DNA from: Mucilaginibacter pedocola
GTDB lineage: Bacteria; Bacteroidota; Bacteroidia; Sphingobacteriales; Sphingobacteriaceae
Direction: 5' to 3'
Assembly (NCBI RefSeq): GCF_002013915.1
Contig: NZ_MBTF01000010.1
Location: 1 to 64,000, forward strand
Length of the DNA: 64,000 bases
The notes under the pieces were generated by a model, which did no database searches, was not told the origin of the DNA, and saw nothing but the letters and a program-made list of their open reading frames with translations. The position numbers were made by a program, and so were the translations under genes. This document shows positions 1-7,520 of this stretch, piece by piece; position 1 is the first letter of the stretch, and each line of letters opens with the position of its first letter.

Positions 1-3000
1 CTCATCAGTGCATCGGTGGGATAAATGCAAATATCATCGCGGTAAACACCACTTACTGCATCAAAAGTTTTACTACCTGTGTAGGCTTCCTTCTTGTAAA
101 CCCATTTACCGGCTACCAATTCGTACCAGCTGATAAAATAGCTCTTACCTGCCGGCGGGCTAAAATTGACCGTATGTTCCCCAGACTTAGCGCGGGTGCC
201 CGTGTGGGCCTCGGACGTTGGCACCAAAGTATTAGACTCGAAGCCGTCATAGAAAATTTCATTGTAAGCAGCATTTTTTGCTTCGGCAACAGGCAGCAAG
301 CCGTCGTAACCCCACAGGTAACTACTTTTAGGCCCAAGGTATTTCGATTGGCTTTGCAGGCCACCGCTGGTGGTATAGCCATAGAACACAATGCGTGGGT
401 CCCAGTTGCCCCCGGCAGCTTTGGTTTGTATGCCCGCAGGTTCAAATACCTGGTTCCCCCAATCGCCATAATCGGTTTTTACCGCTTGCAGGAAAGTTAA
501 GTCCTTATAATAATCGTCCTCTATCTTTTTTTCTACCAGGTTGGCGGCAATCATAGCCGGGTAAGGTGCCCCTGCGCCATCGGCAACCATTTCGTGCGGG
601 TATTTTGATAACACGCGCTGTACAATACCATCGCTCCCCCCCGTTTTTTGCTCGGTGACCTGCATGTGGGCGGGGTTGCCGTAGATGTTCACCTGGTAAT
701 TACTCACAGGATTATTGCCCTCCAGGTCGTAATTGGTGGTTGTTACCGTATCGGCATATATCCATTGTACATAAGTTTTGTAGCGCGAAACATCAAAAGC
801 ATCCAGCCGGAAATAAGCAGCATCAATAGGTGAACCAGGATCAAAATTTCTTCGTACCACGTTACTGCTGTAATTAACCTGCAGGCGTGGGTCGTTTACA
901 TAATGTGTAGTTACGTTTTTTACTATTTTCCAGGTGTAGGCGCCTGCCGATCCGCCATTTACAAAAAAGGCACCGCTTTGCCTTTCCAGCCCATTGGTCA
1001 GCCCATAGTTCTCTATCGGCGTACCTGGAATAGTGTCGCCGGTGATAATTTGCCCGTAATTATTAAACGTGTACAAGTATTCATGCTCTACCCCGCCATT
1101 AGCCCACTGGTCGCCCTGCATCTCAATAACCTGTTTATAAACGATATGCCCGCCCGAATAAAAATTCAATGAACGGTTGGGGCTGGAACTGGCTATATAG
1201 TATTGGCATAAACCGCCCGGGCAGCTGCTTGTTTTTTGTATGCCGTAATAATCAGCATTATCCGCCTTTTGCATCACGCGGCCCGAAGACTGGGTTTGAG
1301 CCGCTAACGACGCGTATACATATCTTTTAATAAGCGTTTTACCCGTGAGCGGGGTACTGATATTCCGGGCAAGGCGCACGCCGCCTACCTGATAGTTGGC
1401 AGTAACCCCGCCAGCCACCGGCTGATAATTTACAGTGGCGCTGGATACTGCGGCCGCACCGAAGGAACGCACCCTTAAAATAAAATCCCCTCCCGAAGCA
1501 TTAGGCAGCGTGCCGCTGTAGCTTTGCCCGATATTGATCTGGTTGCTCCACATTACCTGGTTGGTAGCGGCATATAAAACCTCCACGATGGCATGCTGGT
1601 GTATCTGGTCATCGATGCCCGAACCGCTATAGGTGCATGACATGGATATCGTAATGGGTGCATTGGCTGAACTGAAGGCCTGGCTTACGGGAGTTTCGCC
1701 GCTGTTACCAAAGCCTGTGGCTGATTTAGTGAGGTTAACACGGGGCAATACCGGCACACGTGTTTCGTAAACCGTATTCGGTTCGTACTCCAGGCTATCG
1801 GTGCCATAGGATGGATAGGTAATTTTGCTTAATAAGCCAAAATAGGAATAAGCCCCGTTGGGGTTCCTGTCGGCCATGCCCGAAGGAAATTTCGCAGTAA
1901 TTGTAGGGTCGGGGCTTGGCGGCACCAAATAGCTGTTGTTTACACCATTAAAATAGCCCCAATAATCTTGTGCGAAAGACAGCCTGGAGCCCAGCTGGTT
2001 AATGTTATAGTAATTCATCCGGTGCGTTTGCGCCTGAACGCCGGTATTGTACTTGATTACGCTTTTCAGGTATGGGCGGTTGGCCGTGCTGGCACCCGCA
2101 AACGTATTGGTGTAATTATTATTATAGCCGTAGATATAGGAAAGCTGGTAACTCTTCAGTATTCCGGAACCGTTAAAGGCCACGTAATCCAACAACTTGT
2201 CGCCCGGCACATCCAGCCTGTCGATATAAACAAAATCAACACTGGAATAAGAACCGGTGATGGATGACAATATTACACCGTTGCTGCGAAGCACACTACC
2301 GCATATCTGGCTTTCGTTACGGCTGCTGCATACTGTAGGGCTGCCGGGGCACGATACCGTGCTTAAGGTAGTTTGCGGTGTACGGATCAGCGTCTGGCTT
2401 ACATCCGCTACATAATCGAAGGTGATTGGCTGGTAAGTGAACAATACCTGCTCGCCGCTGTAATGCTGTATTTTGGTAAGGTACCAGGCCGTGGCATTGG
2501 GTAAATTAAAATTCTTCCCGCAATCTTCACCTGCACCCTGCGGCACGGTTTTACTGGTTTCGGTAGCCTGAGTGCCACCGAAATAATATTTAGTCCCTTC
2601 CGGATCAGTTATCTTGATGGTCCAATCCTCCGGGATTTCCTGGTGGAAATTTGTTTCGATCTTCAGGTTCGTGGCTGCTAAAGGCACCGCTTTGGTCCGT
2701 TGCGCCGGGTCGAGGATAAACTGCCCGCTGTAACCATTAAAATCAAAATTAAATACATCTGTTTGGGTATCGTACAAAGAAGAACCCGAAGTGGCATTAT
2801 ATAAAAAATACCGGTAATCAGATCCGTAAGTATCAGTTGGGTAAGGCAGCCAGTTCGAATTCTCGTCCGCCACTCCTGCAACCGAACGGGAGATAACGCC
2901 CCCGGCATTCAGTACCCAACCGGTCCCTGCCCGCGAAGCAATTTGGTTCATCCGAATGCCGTTCCCCGAGTTGTAAGATAAATTAACAGGCACCTTAACC

Positions 3001-3212
3001 CGACCGGCAGTGATCTCGCCAAGTGGTATAGCCGCGCTTACCGAGCCCGTGGACATATTAACGGGCAGCCCCGCATACTTCGTGGTCTCGAAAGCATTGG
3101 GTGCGGGTGGTAAAACATTGGTTAAAGCGGGGGCATTGATACCCTGCTGGGCAAAAGCCAGCGAACACGCAAAAGAAAGCAAAAGGCCGGCAATAAAGGT
3201 CTTTTTTAGCAT
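1..3212 (-). CDS. Rhs/YD-repeat family secreted protein (3' end outside window)
   Basis: Leftward reading frame, open for more than 1,070 codons from an ATG at 3212 to the window edge, so the C-terminus is missing. It starts with a signal peptide (MLKKTF, a hydrophobic stretch, then AFAQQ). The mature N-terminus has the block typical of Bacteroidota Rhs-like proteins: PNAFETTKYAGLPVNMSTG, then a conserved IPLGEI, VPVNLSYNSGNGI and GTGWVLNAGGVISR. At the window edge it reads YRDDICIYPTDALM, which in this family lies just before the YD-repeat region. Inference: a large cell-surface or secreted polymorphic protein whose toxin or core domain lies beyond the window. In the part visible here I see no toxin domain. 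A Bacteroidota-type promoter lies about 150 bp upstream. The family assignment is confident; function is not known. Confidence 0.85.
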   Translation of the reverse strand, partial: MLKKTFIAGLLLSFACSLAFAQQGINAPALTNVLPPAPNAFETTKYAGLPVNMSTGSVSAAIPLGEITAGRVKVPVNLSYNSGNGIRMNQIASRAGTGWVLNAGGVISRSVAGVADENSNWLPYPTDTYGSDYRYFLYNATSGSSLYDTQTDVFNFDFNGYSGQFILDPAQRTKAVPLAATNLKIETNFHQEIPEDWTIKITDPEGTKYYFGGTQATETSKTVPQGAGEDCGKNFNLPNATAWYLTKIQHYSGEQVLFTYQPITFDYVADVSQTLIRTPQTTLSTVSCPGSPTVCSSRNESQICGSVLRSNGVILSSITGSYSSVDFVYIDRLDVPGDKLLDYVAFNGSGILKSYQLSYIYGYNNNYTNTFAGASTANRPYLKSVIKYNTGVQAQTHRMNYYNINQLGSRLSFAQDYWGYFNGVNNSYLVPPSPDPTITAKFPSGMADRNPNGAYSYFGLLSKITYPSYGTDSLEYEPNTVYETRVPVLPRVNLTKSATGFGNSGETPVSQAFSSANAPITISMSCTYSGSGIDDQIHQHAIVEVLYAATNQVMWSNQINIGQSYSGTLPNASGGDFILRVRSFGAAAVSSATVNYQPVAGGVTANYQVGGVRLARNISTPLTGKTLIKRYVYASLAAQTQSSGRVMQKADNADYYGIQKTSSCPGGLCQYYIASSSPNRSLNFYSGGHIVYKQVIEMQGDQWANGGVEHEYLYTFNNYGQIITGDTIPGTPIENYGLTNGLERQSGAFFVNGGSAGAYTWKIVKNVTTHYVNDPRLQVNYSSNVVRRNFDPGSPIDAAYFRLDAFDVSRYKTYVQWIYADTVTTTNYDLEGNNPVSNYQVNIYGNPAHMQVTEQKTGGSDGIVQRVLSKYPHEMVADGAGAPYPAMIAANLVEKKIEDDYYKDLTFLQAVKTDYGDWGNQVFEPAGIQTKAAGGNWDPRIVFYGYTTSGGLQSQSKYLGPKSSYLWGYDGLLPVAEAKNAAYNEIFYDGFESNTLVPTSEAHTGTRAKSGEHTVNFSPPAGKSYFISWYELVAGKWVYKKEAYTGSKTFDAVSGVYRDDICIYPTDALM

Positions 3213-3602
3213 ATGATAAGGAGGTTATAAAAGTGATCGGTAATTAGCGGCGAACGCTATTTGCAGTGAAAATATTTGATTCCGCCGAAACAAGCACCGG
3301 CGATCGTCGCAGAACGTTAAAAGTGTAGGGATCCATACGTGATAAGTACTAAAGGTTACGGTATAAAGATAGCGGCAAATATGTTCAAGGCAAAAAGAAT
3401 ATTAAAATAATATCAATAAGCAAATGCTCGAAACTATTTTACATAGGAAAAACCGGGCTGACCGTGATTGGAGATAACCTTACGGATCTGCTGCCGACAA
3501 AATCAATGCCAGGTTTATCAACATGAGCCCCGATGCCGCCCCCCCGGCATATCAATCGTATAGCACAATTTTCAAAGTCCTGCCTGCAAATCACCAATAG
3601 TT
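3213..3602. other. Intergenic region without a gene
   Basis: About 390 bp between the Rhs-like gene and the XRE regulator. Apart from the promoter candidate at 3364-3396 I see no open frame or strong hairpin. The sequence shifts from GC-rich near the Rhs gene to AT-rich around 3390-3450. Confidence 0.6.
3364..3396 (-). promoter_or_regulatory. Bacteroidota-type promoter for the Rhs-like gene
   Basis: On the minus strand a TTG (3391-3393) lies 19 bp before TATCTTTA (3364-3371). This resembles the Bacteroidota -33 TTTG / -7 TAnnTTTG pattern. It would give a leader of about 140 nt before the ATG at 3212. Motif match only. Confidence 0.4.
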
Positions 3603-3878
3603 TTAATGCTTGCTATTTATAGATTCAAGGTCCAAACCCTCGAACCCTGCACTAAAGAATTCTTCCGGTGTCATTTTGAACGCCGCTATTATTTTCAACA
3701 AATTGTCGAAGCCAATATTCATCCCTTTTTCATAACGGAAGTACTGTGCCCGGGAAATATCATGTTCGTTAGCGAAGCTTTCATGGCTGGTATAACCCTG
3801 GCTGATGCGGATCGACTTGATCCGCTGGCCTAAAAGCCTCTGGTTATATTTTAAAGCCTCTTTTGACATATCCCGCAA
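3603..3878 (-). CDS. XRE-family helix-turn-helix regulator
   Basis: A 91-residue protein that is almost entirely one Cro/C1-type DNA-binding domain. It opens with a helix (LLGQRIKSIRISQGYTSHE), followed by the recognition region (FANEHDISRAQYFRYEKG) and a third segment (GFDNLLKIIAAFKMTPEEFF). The last part is the usual end of a Bacteroidota XRE domain. No sensory domain is attached, so it probably acts as a small dimeric repressor. The start is either the ATG at 3878 or the in-frame ATG at 3869, three codons later; nothing decides between them. It is divergent from the next gene (3984, plus), with about 105 bp between them, so it may control that gene or itself. Its target is not known. Confidence 0.8.
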   Translation of the reverse strand: MRDMSKEALKYNQRLLGQRIKSIRISQGYTSHESFANEHDISRAQYFRYEKGMNIGFDNLLKIIAAFKMTPEEFFSAGFEGLDLESINSKH

Positions 3879-3983
3879 TCCTTTGCTGTAAAATAAAACA
3901 AAACACTGCGCATGAATAACTACTTATAAAGCAACATCTTTTAAGTATATATTTTTATCTTTACCATTGAAATTCAATTTAAA

Positions 3984-4220
3984 ATGGACAACACTGCCCT
4001 CATTGACCTGCCCATAGCCAGCTTGGGGCTAAGCAAAAGTTTCGTTGAACGTTCCTTGTTGATGGGATTCGGCACACTTCGCCAGGCTATAGAAAAAGGG
4101 CCTCAGCGATTGTTGGAAGATGAGAATTTTTCGTACCACTGGCTTGCGGAACTCAGTTCTTTTTTGGAGGAAAAGGGGCTATTGGAACACTTGCAGCCTT
4201 TACCCGGAGCGGGCCGTTAA
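3984..4220 (+). CDS. Small RNA-polymerase-alpha-CTD-like protein
   Basis: A 78-residue protein whose N-terminal half (LIDLPIASLGLSKSFVERSL, then a GFGTLRQAIEKG segment) follows the pattern of the alpha-subunit C-terminal domain: a short DLPI turn, a helix, then a helix-hairpin-helix-like turn. Free-standing alpha-CTD-like proteins of this size occur in Bacteroidota and their role is not established. A TATCTTTA box at 3956-3963 lies about 20 bp before the ATG and could be the -7 element, supporting this start. The second half is helical and rich in Leu and Glu. It is divergent from the XRE gene. The similarity was judged by eye only. Confidence 0.55.
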   Translation: MDNTALIDLPIASLGLSKSFVERSLLMGFGTLRQAIEKGPQRLLEDENFSYHWLAELSSFLEEKGLLEHLQPLPGAGR

Positions 4221-4308
4221 CTTCAGGACGGATTTAATCCTCGCTTTGAACAAATGGGCGTTCCCCGGGAGACAGACAAAGCAGCTACTGCTGCCCGGGC
4301 TTCGACGT

Positions 4309-5328
4309 TTATTGATAGAACAACATAAGATCGATAAGTACGAGTACCGGAAAATAAGCCCGGTTCACGCGCGCCAGCATGGCTTGCAGTAAACCGCGGA
4401 CGCGTGCCGCAGATTGCTGGCTCGTGCTGTAATATTCTTTACTCAGGCTTCCCGGAGAAATAGCTGGCTGCCGCTTTGTAGTGTAATTTGCGGAGAGAAA
4501 TTTAAATATGGTGTTTAATGGCGTGTTCCCCAGCAGCCCCTCTTCCTGGAATAGCCGGGCCAGGTAGGCCAGGTGTGCTACCGAGAGGTTTAATGGCAGT
4601 TTTGGCGCAGGCAATTCCGGCCTGCACGATAATTTAACGGCTTCTTCGAGCCAGCCGCAAGCCATTGATTTAAGGGAGGGCCAGCCGGGATGGTAGATAT
4701 AGCGGGACTGTACCGGTTGGCCGGCGTAATTCGCGAGCGTTCCGCGAAGATCAGTGGAGTCGTTCCATGAGGCCTGCAGGCTGGCAAAATACCCCAGGTG
4801 ATTAAAGTTCATTTCGATCAGCATGCTGCGCATGCGTTTTTCGCAACGGACACCCGCCAGTGTTTCCAGGAAATACCGGTAATAGCCGATCGCACCATAG
4901 GCCATTGAATCCGCGGCACGGACGCTGTCCAGGTAGCTTAACAAACAAGTACCTAAACTTTGGGGCCATGGGCCATTGGCCAGGCTGTCCGCCAGTTGTG
5001 CGTGTGCACCCGCACATTCCAAAACGATGTGATCGATGAACAATTTTGGCGCAGCCACATCATGGTCAAAAAAGACCGGGTAGTAACGGCAGAGCCCGGA
5101 GAGGAGGCGAATCAACCCGCCCTGCATTTCGCCACTTGCGCACGCGGAAGAAAGTTCACTGAGGCCAATTAAATGAAAACGGAAATAACGCTGCAGCGCT
5201 TCGCCTCCCGCATCACTGAAAGCAGCCCTCTGCCATGCTTCCGCAATACGGATGCACTCTCCGGCGAAGGGGGATGCCTCACCTTCCGCAGCAAGCCTCT
5301 TTAGCCGGGCCAACTCATCTTTAAGCAT
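4309..5328 (-). CDS. Conserved Bacteroidota helical protein, RteC-like C-terminus
   Basis: A 339-residue protein, mostly alpha-helical, with no signal peptide. The C-terminal 100 residues (LSVAHLAYLARLFQEEGLL, then a KFLSANYTTKRQ segment and a PGSLSKEYYSTSQQSAARV segment) match the arrangement of a widespread Bacteroidota family of unknown function. In it, a winged-helix-like tail checks for a second gene product, somewhat like RteC of CTnDOT; the RteC comparison is an inference. The N-terminus has no recognisable domain. It lies downstream of the candidate peptide gene at 5448-5600 on the same strand, but a hairpin at 5399-5434 separates them. Its 3' end at 4309 runs close to, and convergent with, the gene ending at 4220. 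Function unknown. Confidence 0.6.
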   Translation of the reverse strand: MLKDELARLKRLAAEGEASPFAGECIRIAEAWQRAAFSDAGGEALQRYFRFHLIGLSELSSACASGEMQGGLIRLLSGLCRYYPVFFDHDVAAPKLFIDHIVLECAGAHAQLADSLANGPWPQSLGTCLLSYLDSVRAADSMAYGAIGYYRYFLETLAGVRCEKRMRSMLIEMNFNHLGYFASLQASWNDSTDLRGTLANYAGQPVQSRYIYHPGWPSLKSMACGWLEEAVKLSCRPELPAPKLPLNLSVAHLAYLARLFQEEGLLGNTPLNTIFKFLSANYTTKRQPAISPGSLSKEYYSTSQQSAARVRGLLQAMLARVNRAYFPVLVLIDLMLFYQ

Positions 5329-5398
5329 GTTCGGTCTTTAAATTAATTGGAGAGGCCACGCTTTCTGCGGCTTTGCATGTTCAGTACTCAGGGTAATA

Positions 5399-5434
5399 AA
5401 AGCGGCCGGCCGCCTTGTTACCGGCAGGCCGCTT
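5399..5434 (-). terminator. Intrinsic terminator after the candidate precursor
   Basis: On the minus strand AAGCGGCC (5434-5427) pairs with GGCCGCTT (5407-5400), followed by TTTT and an AT-rich tract. It sits 13 bp after the stop codon at 5448 and could also work in the other direction. Confidence 0.6.
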
Positions 5435-5447
5435 AAAATCGATTACT

Positions 5448-5600
5448 TTAACCCTTAAAAATATGGGTAGTGGTAAGGACGGTGGTCATTGATGTCGAAG
5501 TCGGGTCATTACTGGTCGGTTGCGGTAAGCCGTTCATAGGGAGGAACTGGTAAAGGGCTACGGCTTGTTTTTTTGGTAATTTGTTTTTGGGTTCTTGCAT
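5448..5600 (-). CDS. Candidate Ser/Thr-rich RiPP precursor peptide (50 aa)
   Basis: A short leftward frame from ATG (5600) to TAA (5448) encoding 50 residues. The first 28 form a charged to hydrophobic leader-like segment (MQEPKNKLPKKQAVALYQFL and then PMNGLPQP). The last 22 residues hold 11 Ser/Thr, including TSTS, TT and TTT clusters, and no Cys at all. A terminator hairpin follows directly and an AT-rich leader precedes it. It lies next to the LytS/LytTR genes that separate it from a LanB dehydratase. Inference: a substrate for the dehydratase encoded at 7521-10376, giving a product rich in dehydrobutyrine/dehydroalanine but without lanthionine rings. Alternatives: a chance frame or an unrelated small peptide. 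No classical GG leader site is present; GLPQP is the nearest break. Confidence 0.5.
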   Translation of the reverse strand: MQEPKNKLPKKQAVALYQFLPMNGLPQPTSNDPTSTSMTTVLTTTHIFKG

Positions 5601-5695
5601 GGTTTTTATTGTTTTTACTAAAATATCCTTATCTTGTCTTCAACCTGACTTTATTACACGAACCGCAGTTTCCGCATGTCCAACACCATAAATGC

Positions 5696-6790
5696 ATGAA
5701 ATATCCCACAAAACTTCGCGCCCGTTCTATTATTCTGGGGAGGGCCTTTTGGTTGCACCTGTTTTGCTGGGCGCTCTACATCACTTATGAAATGAGCGCA
5801 ATGCTGGCGACGCAGCAACCTTTTTTCCCATTCGCGAACTATATAGTTTACTACAGCGTTAACATCGGCCTGTTCTATGCCCATGCATATGTACTAACCC
5901 GTACCTTCACGCGCAGGCGGGCTGCATATTGGACAGGTGCTGGGCTGTTCCTGCTGAACTTCCTGTTTTTTTTAACATTAAAAGTGGGTATGGATCTCTT
6001 TATCAATGCAGGGAACAGCACCTTCGCAGCGCGCATACAAAGTGCTCTAAAGTATCTGCCCTTAAACGTTATGCGAAATTGCTACCTCATAATTCTGTCG
6101 ACCTTTTACTGGGTGGGCGGAAATATCGCGGGGTACCGCAGGAAAGCGGAAGCTTCCGAAAAAGCGGAACTGCTGGCCCAGAAGGAGACTGCGGAATTGG
6201 GCGCACGTTTCGCGGAAAGCAGGAACGCTTACCTGCAGCAACAGGTCAACCCGCATATGCTGTTCAATGCCCTGGGCTTCATCCATACCCATGTATACCG
6301 TTCTTCACCGGATGCAGCGCATTGTGTCTGGCTGCTTTCCGATATCCTGCGTTTCGGTTTGGATGCGGCAGAGGCAGATGGCAAAGCCAGCGTGGCCAGG
6401 GAGGCGGAACAACTGGGCCATTTGCTGGAGATCAACCGTTTTCGATTTGACGGCGCTTTGCATATCCGGGTAGAAATAGCAAACGATCTCGGCAGTTACC
6501 GCATCATCCCGATGATCTTACTGACCCTGGCGGAAAATATGTTCAAGCATGGCGACCTGCGGAATGCGGAAGCCCCTGCCCTGCTCCGCCTTGAAGTAAA
6601 CGGCGATGGCCGGCTACTGTTCCGGACGCGCAACCGCAAAAAGGCAGTGCCCCCAATGGCCCGTAACCGGGCATTAGGGTTACAGAATACACGCTTGCGG
6701 CTGGACTTTGCTTATCCCGGCGGCTATACATTAACCACGAAAGACGAAGGCGGCTGGTTCGAACTGGAACTGGCCATAACACTTAACTGA
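5696..6790 (+). CDS. LytS-type sensor histidine kinase
   Basis: The frame is open from 5573, but the ATG at 5696 gives MKYPTKLRARSIILGRAFWL, the usual start of this family: a basic tail then the first of four membrane helices. Residues 1-150 carry the helices. A short coiled coil (KAELLAQKETAELGARFAES) leads into the phospho-acceptor motif QQVNPHMLFN, with His near residue 187. This is the His_kinase (LytS/YehU) domain. The ATPase part follows (LTLAENMFKHGD as N-box, ALGLQNTRLRL as G-region). The stop overlaps the start of the next gene (TGATG), so the two are co-translated with the LytTR regulator. The sensed signal is unknown; location beside LanB suggests control of the peptide locus. Confidence 0.85.
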   Translation: MKYPTKLRARSIILGRAFWLHLFCWALYITYEMSAMLATQQPFFPFANYIVYYSVNIGLFYAHAYVLTRTFTRRRAAYWTGAGLFLLNFLFFLTLKVGMDLFINAGNSTFAARIQSALKYLPLNVMRNCYLIILSTFYWVGGNIAGYRRKAEASEKAELLAQKETAELGARFAESRNAYLQQQVNPHMLFNALGFIHTHVYRSSPDAAHCVWLLSDILRFGLDAAEADGKASVAREAEQLGHLLEINRFRFDGALHIRVEIANDLGSYRIIPMILLTLAENMFKHGDLRNAEAPALLRLEVNGDGRLLFRTRNRKKAVPPMARNRALGLQNTRLRLDFAYPGGYTLTTKDEGGWFELELAITLN

Positions 6791-7515
6791 TGGAATTAAC
6801 TTGCCTGATCATCGATGATGAACCACACGCCCGTGAACTGCTTGCGGCCTATATCCACAGGACACCCGGATTAAGCCTGCAGGGAGTATATGCCGGCGCG
6901 CCGGAGGCCTTGCCCGAATTCAATAGCGCGGCCCCGCCTAACCTCACCTTCCTGGACGTGGATATGCCCGATATGAACGGGCTGGACTTCGCCTCGCTGG
7001 TGAATGGGGTGACAATGGTGGTTTTCACGACCTCTTTCCGCGAATATGCGCCAGAGGCCTTTGAAAAGAACGCGGTGGATTACCTGTTAAAGCCGATCGC
7101 TTACCCGCGGTTCCTGGCCGCTGTACAAAAGGCTTCCGGGCTTCATAAAGCCAGGGCAGCGTCGGAAGAACGCCGGTTTTTCTTTGTAAAAACAGAATTG
7201 AAAGGCAAATTCAGCCGGGTCAATACCGCCGATATCGATTTTATCGAAAGCCTGGGCAACTATGTGCAGTTGCATATGGGCAAGGAAAAAGTTGCGGCAT
7301 ACCTTACACTAGGAGAAGTGCTGGAGCACTTGCCTGCGGGGCAATTCGCAAGGGTGCATAAATCCTTCGTGGTGGCATTGCGGGCGATCCGTACCATGGA
7401 GCAGGGCCAGGTCAAGCTGCACGACGGTTCGGCCATTCCCGTCGGGCGGGCCTATTCAGCTGCTTTTATGTCGGCAATGAAACCTTACCTGCTGATCAGC
7501 AAGCGCAACAGCTAG
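6790..7515 (+). CDS. LytTR-family response regulator
   Basis: A 241-residue protein with a receiver domain (residues 1-120) and a LytTR DNA-binding domain (about 135-235). The receiver has the acidic pair DDE at 9-11, the phospho-acceptor Asp56 in FLDVDMPDMNG, and the Lys of DYLLKPI. The LytTR part shows the family signature IDFIESLGNYVQLHMG, then FARVHKSFVVAL and the VGRAYSAAF end. The ATG overlaps the kinase stop, so they form one operon. It converges on the LanB gene with only 5 bp between the stop codons. Inference: it responds to the upstream kinase and may act on promoters of the divergent peptide gene or of LanB. Confidence 0.88.
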   Translation: MELTCLIIDDEPHARELLAAYIHRTPGLSLQGVYAGAPEALPEFNSAAPPNLTFLDVDMPDMNGLDFASLVNGVTMVVFTTSFREYAPEAFEKNAVDYLLKPIAYPRFLAAVQKASGLHKARAASEERRFFFVKTELKGKFSRVNTADIDFIESLGNYVQLHMGKEKVAAYLTLGEVLEHLPAGQFARVHKSFVVALRAIRTMEQGQVKLHDGSAIPVGRAYSAAFMSAMKPYLLISKRNS

Positions 7516-7520
7516 GTCTG

